64,000 nt of DNA, from contig OY821740.1 in NCBI GenBank assembly GCA_963682055.1, positions 9,549,314-9,613,313 on the forward strand, read 5' to 3'. The stretch is from Primula veris. Taxonomy: Eukaryota > Streptophyta > Magnoliopsida > Ericales > Primulaceae. Shown in pieces: positions 24,934-37,000 of the stretch (position 1 is the first letter of the stretch; every line of letters starts with the position of its first letter). A model generated the notes under the pieces. It had not been told where the DNA came from. It was given only the letters and a program-made list of their open reading frames with translations, and made no database searches. The translations under genes were made by a program, and so were the position numbers.

Positions 24934-26305
24934 GCAAATTGGTCAGATGTATTGAAGAAATTATACAAAGTAGGTGAACTTGTACTGGTGATGATATAAT
25001 GAGTTGAACCTTAACATTTCACTATGTAGAGCTTCATAGTTGTATGATTTACTAATTGCTTTGTGATTGTATATGATCTTTGTGATAATAGAATAAACAC
25101 AAAAAAGTGGAAAACATATACTATGGTGGTATTATTTTGATTCTTTTGAGTTTGAATTTGCTTGCTTGCAAATTTTGAGCTCAGGGGTTTTGTACAGTAC
25201 TACTTTTATTTGCTCGTATGTTGTACTGTACTACTTTTGTACAGTATTACACTTGGTTGACTGTTTAAAGGTCGGCCATTTTGGTTTTTCAGAGAAAATA
25301 TTTAAATGTTCGATAGAAGAATTTCACCAACCAAATTACTATGCAAGAAACATGGATTGAAGTACCATTAGTGCCCACTGTATCTCATTGAACAGTCTCA
25401 TCGTCTTATCGAAGTCCTGACGACCACATTTCATTGAAATTAAGTTTCCTGAACCACCACATAGTTACACGAGGTGAGGCTTAAAATATACTACAATACA
25501 TATAACTTCTAAAAACTTTTGAGATGTGAAATCATTGATAAGTAGATAGTGGAGATCGCGCAATCTACAGTAGTCTGGACATGTACCCTCTGATTTGGAT
25601 TGCTTGTAAACACAAGTATACTCATACTTGCCATGGAACGTAAGTGGGAAATGAAACAAAAACAAAAAAGTGAAACGTGAAGAGAAATAAAAAAAACTAA
25701 AATTTACACGTGAAAAAATAGATATTGAGAAATGATAACATTGCCACGATAAACGCTTTTTTCTAATAGCATACGAGTTTTACTGTAAGGAACACTTATT
25801 TTATTTTTAATTAATGATAACAGAACTTTATTCTAAATTAATGAAAGAGAGAATTTAATTATAGAATTTTGAGTGTGTTACAATTACGATAACATTAATA
25901 CACTTTTGTAATGTAGCTAGATTAGTTGTAATTTGACAAATAGATTTGTAACCGGAAAAAAACTGTTTAGATGCACTATGAACTTTTACAAATTTAATAC
26001 TCAACATTTAAATTTTAGGAATTTGGGTCCCAAACTACGAATTAAGTACCCTATTGTTTAACGAAATTACAAAACTATAGTTAATTTATCTCATCTATCA
26101 CATATTGAGTGCAATTGCGTCAGTATACATTTAAAATAGATATCTAAATATGAGATATTATAAGTGTAATTTCATCGATTTACATGATCGAAAGAAAATT
26201 AAAAGTTGGATACCGGTAAAACTTAAAAAAAATTGAGTACAAAATTGTTAAAATAAGTTTATGAACGTATTTTTTCCAACTTATAGCGAGAATACAGATA
26301 GAAGC

Positions 26306-26337
<32 letters not shown>

Positions 26338-26378
26338 TTGAATAAAAATCAGCCTAATCTAAAATACTGTAAACTAAA
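24934..26378. other. Intergenic region between NFU and UBLCP1
   Basis: The first part is the NFU 3' UTR. No gene was seen in the remainder. It holds a candidate MITE (about 25970-26265) and, directly before UBLCP1, a TA/GA microsatellite (about 26308-26336) that probably belongs to the UBLCP1 leader. Confidence 0.55.
25970..26265. repeat. Probable small inverted-repeat element
   Basis: The left arm (CTATGAACTTTTACAAATTTAATACTCAAC) and the reverse complement of the right arm (TCATAAACTTATTTTAACAATTTTGTACTCAA) resemble each other over about 60 bases. The total length near 300 bp is typical of MITEs. No target duplication was established. Confidence 0.45.
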
Positions 26379-29055
26379 ATGTCATCGACGGAAAAAACGC
26401 CGGGTTCTTCTTTGGAGACAACGGAGGAGATGACGTTAGCGGTGAAGTGGAGCGGAAAAGAATACACGGTTCGAGTATGCGGAGACGACACAGTCGGTGA
26501 GCTTAAACGGCGTATATGCGAGGTCACTAACGTCCTTCCTAAACGCCAAAAGCTTCTCTCTCCTAAGATCAAACTTACCGATGATAATTCCTTTCTTAGC
26601 TCTCTCAAATCATCAACCTTCAAAATTACCATGATCGGGTCCGTCACTCTTTACTTATTACTCTCCCTTGAACCTAAATATTGCCATCCCCCTAAAAAAT
26701 CTACCATCAGATTAGTGAATTACATTGTATTGTCTGTGGTTTAGTGTTTTTTTATTTATTTATTATCAGTTGGTAGGTGTTTATTATATATATTTATTTG
26801 CAGAACTGTTGAAGATGATATTCTAGTGGATCAAGTGGATTCTCCAGAGATTGTTGATGATTTCGAGTTAGGACAAGAAGAGTCTGTTGACATTAAAGAT
26901 AAAGAAGTCAATCAAAAAAAATTGAGAAGGCGAATTAATCAATGCAAGGTCGGTATGTCATGATGGTTGCTAAATCGTAGCGTAAATCGACAGTGTTAGA
27001 ACCAAAAATAAATTAGAACAGAAAATAAATAAATTAATACAAGGATGCACCTTGATTTTTCATGTTTCAGATTTAAGAACAATGATCTTGTGCAGGAATG
27101 TGGTAATGTTTTTTAAATAGGATTAGGATTTATTAAGAATGCATATAACTGCGCACATAGAGTGTGATGATAATTACATCTCTTATTAATTAGAAACTGC
27201 TTTCCCTCTGCACATATCAGAATAAATCTCCAAAAATTATGTCTAAGGAAGGATCTCTTCTAAAGGATATAATCTTGTCATTTTCTTTTTTCAACATGTT
27301 TGTTGTGTTTGTAGATTGAACTCCGGAACCCTTGCCGTGAAGGGAAAAAGCTACTGGTTTTGGATATTGATTATACACTGTTTGATCACCGGTCCACGGC
27401 AGAGAATCCATCGCAACTTATGCGCCCTTGTAAGTGTGAATGTTTTTAAGTAAACATGAACTTCCATTTTTCAGCATTTTACGACTCCTAAAAATTGATC
27501 TACTTTGTAGATCTTCATGAGTTCCTCACGGCTGCTTATGCCGAGTATGATATTATCATCTGGTCTGCTACCAGGTTTGGTTTCTTCTTTTCTCATTGTC
27601 AATAATTTCAGAGTACTGCAGTCTCATTTTAAATTTTCTTATGGTTAATGTTGTACATCAATACATATTTTGAGTTTTCACTTTTTGCGTTTTGCCTATA
27701 ACAACTACCCATCTATTCATTTCTAGTTATGAACCGTCTTTAAATTGCTTTTAAGAACAATCAAGACTGCATTGCTTTCTCGAAATGCATTTACAGAACA
27801 TGACCTTTTTGAATTTAGAATCACATACATTCAAGTGTTTATAGTGTGTAATCCTTATTCAGATTTTCTTTACTTTTTGTTGGCAGCATGAAGTGGGTGG
27901 AAGTGAAAATGGCGCAGCTCGGGGTCCTTAACAACCCTAACTACAAAATCACGGCTCTTATGGACCACATGGCTATGATAACTGTTCAGTCAGATACTCG
28001 CGGAATCTTCGACTGCAAGCCACTTGGCCTCATTTGGGGAAAGTTTCCTGAGGTGTGATGATTTTCTATTTGTCTTAGTATAACTTTTATGTGTAAGCGT
28101 GCCCGTGTTTGTATGCGTGTGAGAGAATGAAAGTTTACAAAAGTATAAACCAGGTCCACTTAACACTTTCTCGGAAGGAGTAACGTTTGTATAGAACATG
28201 GTCTACCAAAATGTGGTGAGGCTAACCAATTAAAACCCAAAAGAGAATTTGGGAACCCTTCCCTTAATTTTTTTTAAACCTAAAACACTAAATTTGTATT
28301 CTTTAAGTATACAAAGAGAGAGAAAGAGAGATTCATTCACCAAACTGTAAGTATTTTTTAGCAAAAAACAAGACAACACGGTGCTAAGCTGTCCTCTTAC
28401 GATGTTTTTGGTACATGACTTTATATGATTATAGTGCACCGTGCACGTGCAGTTTCTGACCCTGGTAGGCATTCAGTTCTATAACTATTAGCATGTTCCT
28501 TAGTCCTTATTATACTGTATAATGACCGTAGATGCTATAGATCAAAACAAGTCAGAAGAAGTTAATCAAGGGTTAGCAAGTCACTATTTTAGAACTGAAA
28601 GCTTCTTCACCGCTCTTAGAGAGTTTTATAATGCATATGCAGTGGAGAAGATCTTGTTGACAATGTTCTATACAACAACACTTTTTGTCTCTAGTTTGCT
28701 TATATCGAAGTCTCAGCAAACCATGGAAAGATAAGACCTAATAAATCATTTTGTCTTATAAGTTGTTAATATTTTTTCATCTTATTATGGTCTCGTTCTC
28801 TATTTGCAGTTCTACAACTCCAAGAACACCATCATGTTTGACGATCTTAGACGAAATTTTGTAATGAACCCTCAAAATGGGTTGACTATTAGGCCTTTCA
28901 GAAAGGCACATGAAAACCGAGACAGTGATAATGAGTTAGTGAAGCTCACCCAATACTTACTCGCAATTGCAGAACTTGATGACATCAGCATCCTTGATCA
29001 TAAGCACTGGGAGTCTTTCCATGAGGAGAATTTTAAGAGACGCAGACAGGCATAA
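26379..29055 (+). CDS. UBLCP1: Ubiquitin-like-domain CTD phosphatase
   Basis: Exons are 26379-26638, 26804-26948, 27315-27429, 27511-27574, 27887-28052 and 28810-29055, all GT/AG and in phase, for 331 residues (the human protein has 318). Residues about 18-88 form a ubiquitin-like fold ([22 protein letters not shown]). An acidic linker follows, then the HAD/FCP-type phosphatase domain with the catalytic DxDxT in [12 protein letters not shown], then IIIWSATSMKW, and [13 protein letters not shown], which carries the metal-binding acidic pair. In animals this enzyme removes phosphate from nuclear 26S proteasome subunits and from the RNA polymerase II CTD. A similar nuclear role is inferred here. 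It is tail to tail with the bZIP gene. The Arabidopsis homologues (At4g06599 and At4g06598, from memory) are also neighbours, which supports both calls. Confidence 0.93.
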
Positions 29056-30275
29056 ACATGTGCTTGTACAATATTGAAATATTCTAGTAAAATTTTATTG
29101 GACCATGAAACCATGTAACGTTGGAATTTCTTTTCAGTGGCTGAATGTTTTTGTTGGTTATTTGATGGCCTTTCGTGTTGTCCCAATCTGCACTACATTA
29201 CGTCGATCTTTTCCTATAAATTATCCAGGTCCAATTACAAGCATGCTGAGTTGCGCTTGTCGGCACAAAATAATTTGTATAAGCTAAAGTAAAATGTGTC
29301 TTTACAAGATGAAGTTCTTATAATGTTGGGTAGATCATGAGGAACATTAATTAACCGTTGAAGACTGATACCATGATCAATTCGTAGATTGCTTGTTTAG
29401 CTGTGGGTTGTAAGCAAGGCTTATCTGTGGCTGTAAAAAAAAGTTCGATGAATCCATTTGTAAGTTTTTCCCTAAAATGGTTTTTCTTAAAAGTCAGATA
29501 ACCAACAAAATCAAATTTAAGACGGACCAAGGGCTGCATGAATTATTCAAACAGCTCTCTTACATGTCTGCTATTAGTAGAAACATAAGCTATGTTTTTA
29601 GTACAACCAAACAAACACAGGTAAAAATCTCACGGCAAGCAAAGTTTAAATTAGTTATTAGCCAGAAAGAGAGAGAAAGGGAGATAAGAGGGGGGTAAAA
29701 TATTTCACCAAACATCTCATAGAAATGGGTTCACATCAATTTATGTTCGTTACAATGTTACTCCAGGAAAAACTACTACTTATTAGTAGACTCAAAAATC
29801 TAGAATCAAGAAGGGGCAAAACATATATAGATACAACATAGGAATGTTATTAGCCAGAACAAGAAAAAAGGGAGGCTTTTCCCAAGTCGCCACCTCCGGC
29901 GAGTCACCTGCCAGGGACAGATCTCTTTCCTTTTTCTGGCATGACTACCAGGTGCACTTCCAGTAAATTGTGAAACACCATATAGAAGAGGAAAATGGGA
30001 AAAAAAAAAGAAGGGAAATGATACATAGCCAGATTGGTAAATGTAACCAAATCCTGCCACCACAAATTTTCTGTGGTTCACAAAATATAATTTAAAATAT
30101 CTGAAAAGGTTCAGGAGTCTCCACACGGGGTAATCTGGCTACGGATTTGGTGGCCTATCTGGCTATATCACATTATTTATGGAAAAAGGCCAAAACCACA
30201 ACGGTAAGACAAGGTAACTGTCCTTAACCAGTCGAGGCGCATAATCGACTAGGTCATAACTCTGCCAAACTTGTC
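29056..30275. other. Convergent 3' intergenic region (UBLCP1 / bZIP)
   Basis: The two genes end toward each other here, so both 3' UTRs are expected. AT-rich sequence with small open frames was seen, and none looks like a protein. A GA-rich run lies at about 29665-29697. Confidence 0.5.
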
Positions 30276-32618
30276 TCAGATGTTAAGTGGGCCCGCACTG
30301 TTGTCCTTGTGTTGCTTTAGAGAGAGATTTGCAAACTGTGAGTCAAGGTCTTTGCTGTTGATACGCCTATGATGTGATTCAAGGTCGCGGCTGTTGTTGC
30401 GCCTGTGGGTAGAAGGTGATGGTTGTTGGTGTTGTAGTTGGAGCTGTTGGCACAACATTCTTAGCCTTCCAACTTCTCTTTCCAACATTTCATGTTCCAC
30501 TGCAGAAACAATAAATAAATAAAAACTCTAAAGCAAGAATTCTACTTTTGTGTTTTTTATTTCTCATTGTTAAAGCAAGCCAATGTCTAGTTCTTACAAG
30601 CGGCACATGCTTTCATGCAGCCTAGTGGAATAAATGACAGGAATGCTTGATCATGATTCATGTTATACACAATGAGGGGGGTTGCAGTTTTGTATGTGTG
30701 ATGCCCTTTAATAATTCCTTGATTTAGAATGAGTGCACGAGAAGCTACAAACAGAACCATGTAATAACATAATTATGTGTCTACCATCACTCATGGTCAT
30801 GGGATATATTCTTGATGGAAAATGAATAAATTATATGCACGCAGAAATAATACTGACAGAGGCCTCGCACAATTGCAGCTTTTGTAGTGGTTAAATTTGT
30901 TGCGTAAAACCCAGACGTCATTTTGTTAAGCAACTTAAAAGCTGAAGTTTTCTGGTTCCAGAAAAGGCTAGAAGGTTTGAACTGGATGAGCTGCGACAAA
31001 CAAGCCTAGAATATAGCGGAACATTGTGATATATTTGCAAAGTTTATGTGCATATAATATAGCATTACCCTTTGATAAAAAGATCAAAAAGAACAACTTT
31101 TGTTAGTGTATGCAGAATGTCTTAAAAAGAAACTTACAGTACTTAATAAGCTGCTCTTGGGCTAAACTATCGAGACGCTGCTTCAAGTTTTTGTTTTCCA
31201 TGTTAAGGATAATATTCTGCTGGTTAATGAACTCCAGCTCTGCTGAAATTTCAGATCCTTCTGCCTGTAGATATGTTGTTAAGTTTTTTTGTTGTTGTTA
31301 AAAGCATGTTAAATAGGAGTAAATCGACAAAAAAGTAAGAACAAAGAGTTAATTTCATTCAATATGCTTCTGAATAAAACATGCCTGCAGAGCTTGGACA
31401 CTCCTTTCCAATTCAGCTATGTATTGTAGTTTACGAACACGTGAACGCTGAGCAAATTGCCTGCAAAAAAGCATTACATGGTTGTCATGCTAGAGCAGGA
31501 ATCCTAGGTTATCGTCAAATGTTGCATCTTCCTGTAATTATTTTTTTCCAGGAATAGATAAAATAAAAATATACTAGCAAATTATTAACAAGTGACCAAA
31601 GGAAGACCTAATTTCCATTTAATCAAAAGGGAAAAGTTGTTCCCCATTAAGTGGTACTTGCTAGGCATACTCTTGGAAAACTGTTTTTTCTCATGTCAAA
31701 TAAATCTAAATTTCCACTCCTGATGGCCATATATACTTGCGATTTTGGCACTCTTCAATAAACTGATTTTGCATAAACCTCACTTTTGATGGGCATACTG
31801 CATACACTTCAATAAGGTTTTGTAGATGCCACCATTACCACTAAATGGGAATAAAAAAATTCCCACTAGCACGTTATGGGAAATAAGTTAAATTCCAAAA
31901 CATATCAGTTATCACTCACTGGGAGTTTCCCCAAATAATAAGCTGGCTAACAAAAGACAGATAAAACATACTGTTTAGCTCTTTTGGTTTCGGAATCCGA
32001 TGTAGAAGCTTTATTACTAGTCAAAGAATCCTTCCATTCAGAATTTGATTTCGAATCATGTAAACCGGACTCTGTCATATCCTGCTTTTGAGAAGCTGTA
32101 GATGAAACCCCATCAGATTCTTGCGAAACAGACGAAGAACCTGGGCTTTGAACAACACCATTATCTCTAGCCCAATTCTTAAGGTTAGGTATAGGTTCAG
32201 GGCAGATAGAGTGTTGAACCTCCTTGTATCTATCAAAATCTTGCGATCCCCATGAAGGTATCGAAACCATATTTCTATGATTCACTGTAGAAGCATTAGA
32301 TTCTTCTATATATGTGAATGAGTCGCTGGACGAACGTCGATGACCACCTTTGCGAACAGGTGTGTCGGGTTCATTGAGGAGATCATCGAGCCAAGAAGGT
32401 TGTTCCTCTAGCAGAACACTCTCTGAGGATGTTCGTTGGTGGTGCACATTATTAGCTTCTCTCGGGTTATTAATTCCTCTTAGGCCAATTATAGAGCTAG
32501 GTATAAAGTCGACATATGTGGGAGAAATGCCGGGAAATGGTATTTTTGGAGGGAGTAAAGGGTTCTTCCCAGTATAAGCTGAATTTCTAATGTGAGATGA
32601 TCCCTTAATATTATCCAT
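30276..32618 (-). CDS. bZIP transcription factor, At4g06598-like (bZIP34/61-related)
   Basis: Exons on the minus strand are 32618-31972, 31460-31385, 31264-31138 and 30499-30276, for 357 residues. The N-terminus ([29 protein letters not shown]) and the Ser-rich middle ([12 protein letters not shown]) match the At4g06598 group. The basic region reads [15 protein letters not shown], so the Asn conserved in nearly all bZIP basic regions is Lys here, which is a family trait rather than a mutation of this copy. The zipper ([51 protein letters not shown]) follows. The tail is Gln- and Ser-rich. Intron 2 has a GC donor (CAG|GCATGT). An intron just before the ATG (acceptor TTAGCAG) gives a long 5' UTR. 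The DNA target is unknown, and heterodimerisation is likely given the odd basic region. Confidence 0.9.
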
Positions 32619-34382
32619 TACACAGGTAAAGCTGCTCCCTGCTAAATAAGCAGTTCAAGTACAATTGGATACCAAAACTGCATTAAAAAAATGTATCAGA
32701 ACTGCTAAAAATAATTGTAGTCTTCAATCTACTCGATAAGAATAGAGTCAATAGACACACACGAACCTCATCAAGTCAAGCCATTTCAAGGTCATACTTG
32801 ACGTAACAGAAGAAAGCTTCTGATTTATAAGACTTTATAAAAATACATACTTTGGTTTCACTCTCATATTTCTTCTAAATGTATCACTGGTATTTGACCG
32901 GTAATAACCTAACTAACAGAAGAAGAAATTGTTAAAACCCAAGCAAACAAGGGAAGGACATATCAAGGTACTGAATCCAGTTTAACACAGGATTTGCAGC
33001 AATTCAGTACCAATATAAACAAAAGAAAAACACATCAACCACCCTTCGACTATTAATATCAGACATATAATATATGCCTGAAATAAAGTCAAAGTGCTCT
33101 TTACATTGGCATGTTTAATAGAAAAGCCATGGAAATGCCATTTTAAAAGAGAAAAGATAAACACTCTCAACCCTTCACTCACCCAAACGACCATCTTCCA
33201 GCTACTCCCAACTCCATTAGGACAGCCATAAGGCTTTGTCATCTTGAGCTGTTGCATCAACTTTTGTCTGTTCGTTATTAATTATAAGGCATACCACTAG
33301 GAAAGAAATGACTAACATCATAATCTTTTACTACTTTAACAGGTTTCCTATCTTCCAAATGTGGGCTAATTAACGTAATTTACAAGCAGTGAAATGACTA
33401 CAAGTTGGCGTAAATGCTTTTTTTCTTTCTCCCCTCTTCCTTGCAACTTTCGACCGATATTAACACACATTGGAACAACGGAACAAGTCAACAGACAAGA
33501 AACCAGAATCACCAATGTGGGATTTCAACTCTATATCACATCATATAAGTTACTCAAAATTCAAAAAAACAATCAACCCAAAAAAAAACTATCGCAACTT
33601 CTCAAATATTTGGTGGTGAACATAGATAGAAGGAAACAGTCAACAACTTCCGAGTATTCTATAGGATCGGAAATTTGAAGGGAAAAAAACATCCATCTTT
33701 AAGCATATATTTACGTCTTTATTATACTCACAAGTCACACCCCCAACAAAATACTTCAGCACCCCTCCTAAACAATTTCTGGTTCAGTCAATGTATTTTA
33801 ATAAGAAAATCAAGCCTCTTTATAATGAACCCCAAATCAATTTTTTTTTTTTAAAGAAACAATATAGTATAAGAAAGGCAAGCATTTTGTTATGAAATCT
33901 CGAATCCCTTCAAAGAAAGAAAAAAACTTTCTAATTAAACACAATGAAGCTCAAAATAAAAGCACAAATAAGGGTAACATTGACAATATGACATGCTTTT
34001 AATGGATCAGTAATATACTCAAACTCATAAAATAATATCAAAAGGGAGAAAAAATAAAATGCAATAGCTTTAATGCCTAATCATGGACTTAAGACCAGCT
34101 AAGAATTCATAGACATCAAATATATGTATAACCACATTCTTAATTATAAACATCTCTTTCAATTACATTTTTCCATTTTAAATTAAATATCTGAAGGAAA
34201 AAAAAGAAGACAAAATGCTAACCTTGGAAAGTGATTGATGGTGCAATAAGATCTTTGTTTTGCAATGTGATTATACAAAAATTATAAATTTATATATATA
34301 AATATATTAAAATTGTATGTATGTATATATAAAAGAGTAAATAACAGAGATCGGAGAGGGAATCACTCTTCTCTCCTACGTT

Positions 34383-34419
<37 letters not shown>

Positions 34420-34460
34420 TTGTTTCTCTCTCTATATCTATCTTGAATCTTCTGTGTCTC
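32619..34460 (-). promoter_or_regulatory. 5'-UTR intron and leader of the bZIP gene
   Basis: An acceptor (TTTAGCAG) lies about 21 bases before the ATG. A plausible donor (CCAAG|GTTAGC on the minus strand) lies near 34221. This gives a 1.6-kb intron in the leader. Upstream (34380-34440) is a GA/TA microsatellite of the sort common in plant leaders and promoters. No coding frame of interest was seen in the intron. Confidence 0.5.
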
Positions 34461-37000
34461 TGAACCAGACAAGGTTATGTTTTTATAGCTATATTTTTGT
34501 AATGCTGTTAATGAACTCTAATATTATTTATAACATGTTTATTGCTATTAATAGGGTGTATTATACGTTGGCAAATAAGGTGTATTATACTGATTTGGTT
34601 GTAATATATAAATAAAGTATATTTTTTCCAAAATTATAGAAAAAAAAGATGGATTGAGTGAAACAAATGTTAGTACTTTCTAATTTCATAAGTGACCAGT
34701 CTGTTATAATCAAGTTATTAATTTAAGATTATTACACATCTTAACAAGTGTATATTATTGGTTCAGATTTGTACGTTTATGTGAAATTCCAAGTAATTAT
34801 AGTTTTTTTATTTCCTCCATCTATAAAAGTTTTTTTATACACGAACTCTTATCTGTTATAAATGAAATTTAAAAAATGAGAAACATTTTAATTAATGTAG
34901 TAACACGTGTGGAATATAGTACAAAAATGAGTGGGGGGAGTACATTGTTTCATTTTGATAAAAGAGTAAAACGGTGGATTTGGTTAAAATGATGAAAATT
35001 GACAGTGATAATATTTAGAAAAAGCAAACATGAACTGTTTGACAGTTGTAGTTTTGTTTTATTTTTCAGGTGTGCTAGGTTGTCACAGCTGTTATGAGTT
35101 ATTATAGGACACAAATACACACCTTTTTTTAACCATTAGTTTTCTCTTTCTCAAATACGACTTGATCTACGTTACCTACAATTTTAATTAACCTTCCTCG
35201 TGGTAATATTTCGTTTTTCAACTCTTGTTTACTTTAACTTTACCATATGGTTCAATCTTTTATTATTTTTTTTAAAAATAAAATAGGGAAGATCCTGAAG
35301 GCTGATGCTACATTAATACTCATAATTTTGGCCAGCTTTTCATAATATGGTATGCTTGGAAAACCTATTTTCTTTTCGAAAATATGATCATTGGAACTTA
35401 AAATTAAAAAAAAAAATCTTTTCAAGTCAAACTACCATTAATGTAAATTTACCGGTATAACTATGAGAAGATAAAATACTTCTATCATTTAACACATTTT
35501 GACAGTTGGTTTGAGAAAGTGATCACTGGAAGATCTAAGAACAAATGTATTAGACTAAATATCTCATAATTTAGTGTCACTAATGGTGATAAAGTGATCA
35601 CTGAAAGATCTAAGAACAAATGTATTAGACTAAATATCTCATAATTTAGTGTCACTAATGGTGATATTTTGATCACAGTTGACTTAATAACACACTTATT
35701 AAATGTCATGTTGGCAATCGGTTGTTAAGTTTTGTGCTAAAATTAACAATCAAACTAATGAGTGATATAACAATCATTTTATTATTTCATTATATTTTAA
35801 ATTATTTAATATTTATAAGTCTCACTTATCTCATTAATTAGAACAAATATATTAATAAAATAATATACTCTTGCTAGCCAAAACTAATTAGTCCAATATA
35901 TACAAAAAATGCAAATTAAAGTTAACATGTATGGATGTAAGTTAATTGGTGTTTTTTTTTGCTTATTTGTCAATAGTTAGCTAGTCAAATTTATCAAGTG
36001 CAACATGAATGCTCTGAAACCGTAACCATTTTGTTTAGGAATATTAGAGGCCGTAGTATTTTGATTCAGAAAAAAGGCAACTACATATCAAGAAATTAAC
36101 ATTACAAGATTACCACACCAAAAATTCACAGATTCTACGTACTTAACAACAGTAGAGACTCCAAAGATAGAATAACCTCCACAGGGTCTTTACATCGAAC
36201 AAGTCATTTAAAAATTACCTTACGGTTAAGATCAACTAAAACACCCATCGACAAGACGGAGAAGGACAATTAGTTGTCCCAGACAAGAAAAGGTAGATTA
36301 AAAACCTTCCAAACTAAAAACCTCGTAAAACCAATCTAAAATTGAAAGATTAAAAGTTAACTGGTTGTGTGTCTCTGTATGTAATCGGCAAGAATTTGAA
36401 TATTTTACAAAAGGTGGTTGTCAATTATACCATAAAGATAACAAAAACATCCTTTTAGAGACAGATTGTGATATTGATCACGCAGGTGGTCATCCCAACA
36501 ATGAACATAAACAATGATGCGACAGCCTCCATGTCCACATATACTTAAATTTAAAATTTTAAAATTACAATTATAGTATAGCTAATTACATCCAACAAGT
36601 GTTCATCTAGATTAAAATCCAGCATCTCGCCCCGGCATGGCTCTGAGACTTGTTTGACTGCTGTTATTGAGCAAATTAGTTGGCTCAATTGAGGTTAAAA
36701 AACAATTCGGTTGATTCAGATCAAGCTTCTCGCCATTTCAAGCAAAAAGACCAGATAGATTAAACTTATAAGGTGTCCAACCAACTAAATAGGGCACTTT
36801 TAAACAAACAAAAAAAACAAGCTTGCAAATGGAACAAGCCAAAATATACATAAAAAATTTGGTCTTGCAGCCTGAAAACTTTGAGAATGTACACATATTA
36901 GCTTAAACCAAAAATGAAAGTTCTGCACTCACCTCCACTGTAGTAAACAATTTCAAATGACTAATATACATGAATTTCACAATCTTGAGGATAAAGCAGC
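34461..37000. other. Intergenic region between the bZIP promoter and the MRS2 3' end
   Basis: No gene was recognised. The region is AT-rich and holds a two-unit 75-bp tandem duplication at 35519-35668. The last few hundred bases are probably the MRS2 3' UTR. Confidence 0.5.
35519..35668. repeat. 75-bp tandem duplication (two units)
   Basis: GTGATCACTGRAAGATCTAAG starts at 35519 and again at 35594. The whole 75-bp unit is repeated with a single difference seen (CTGGAAG/CTGAAAG). A third, partial return of the start (TTTTGATCACA) follows. GTGATCAC is itself a perfect palindrome. Confidence 0.9.
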
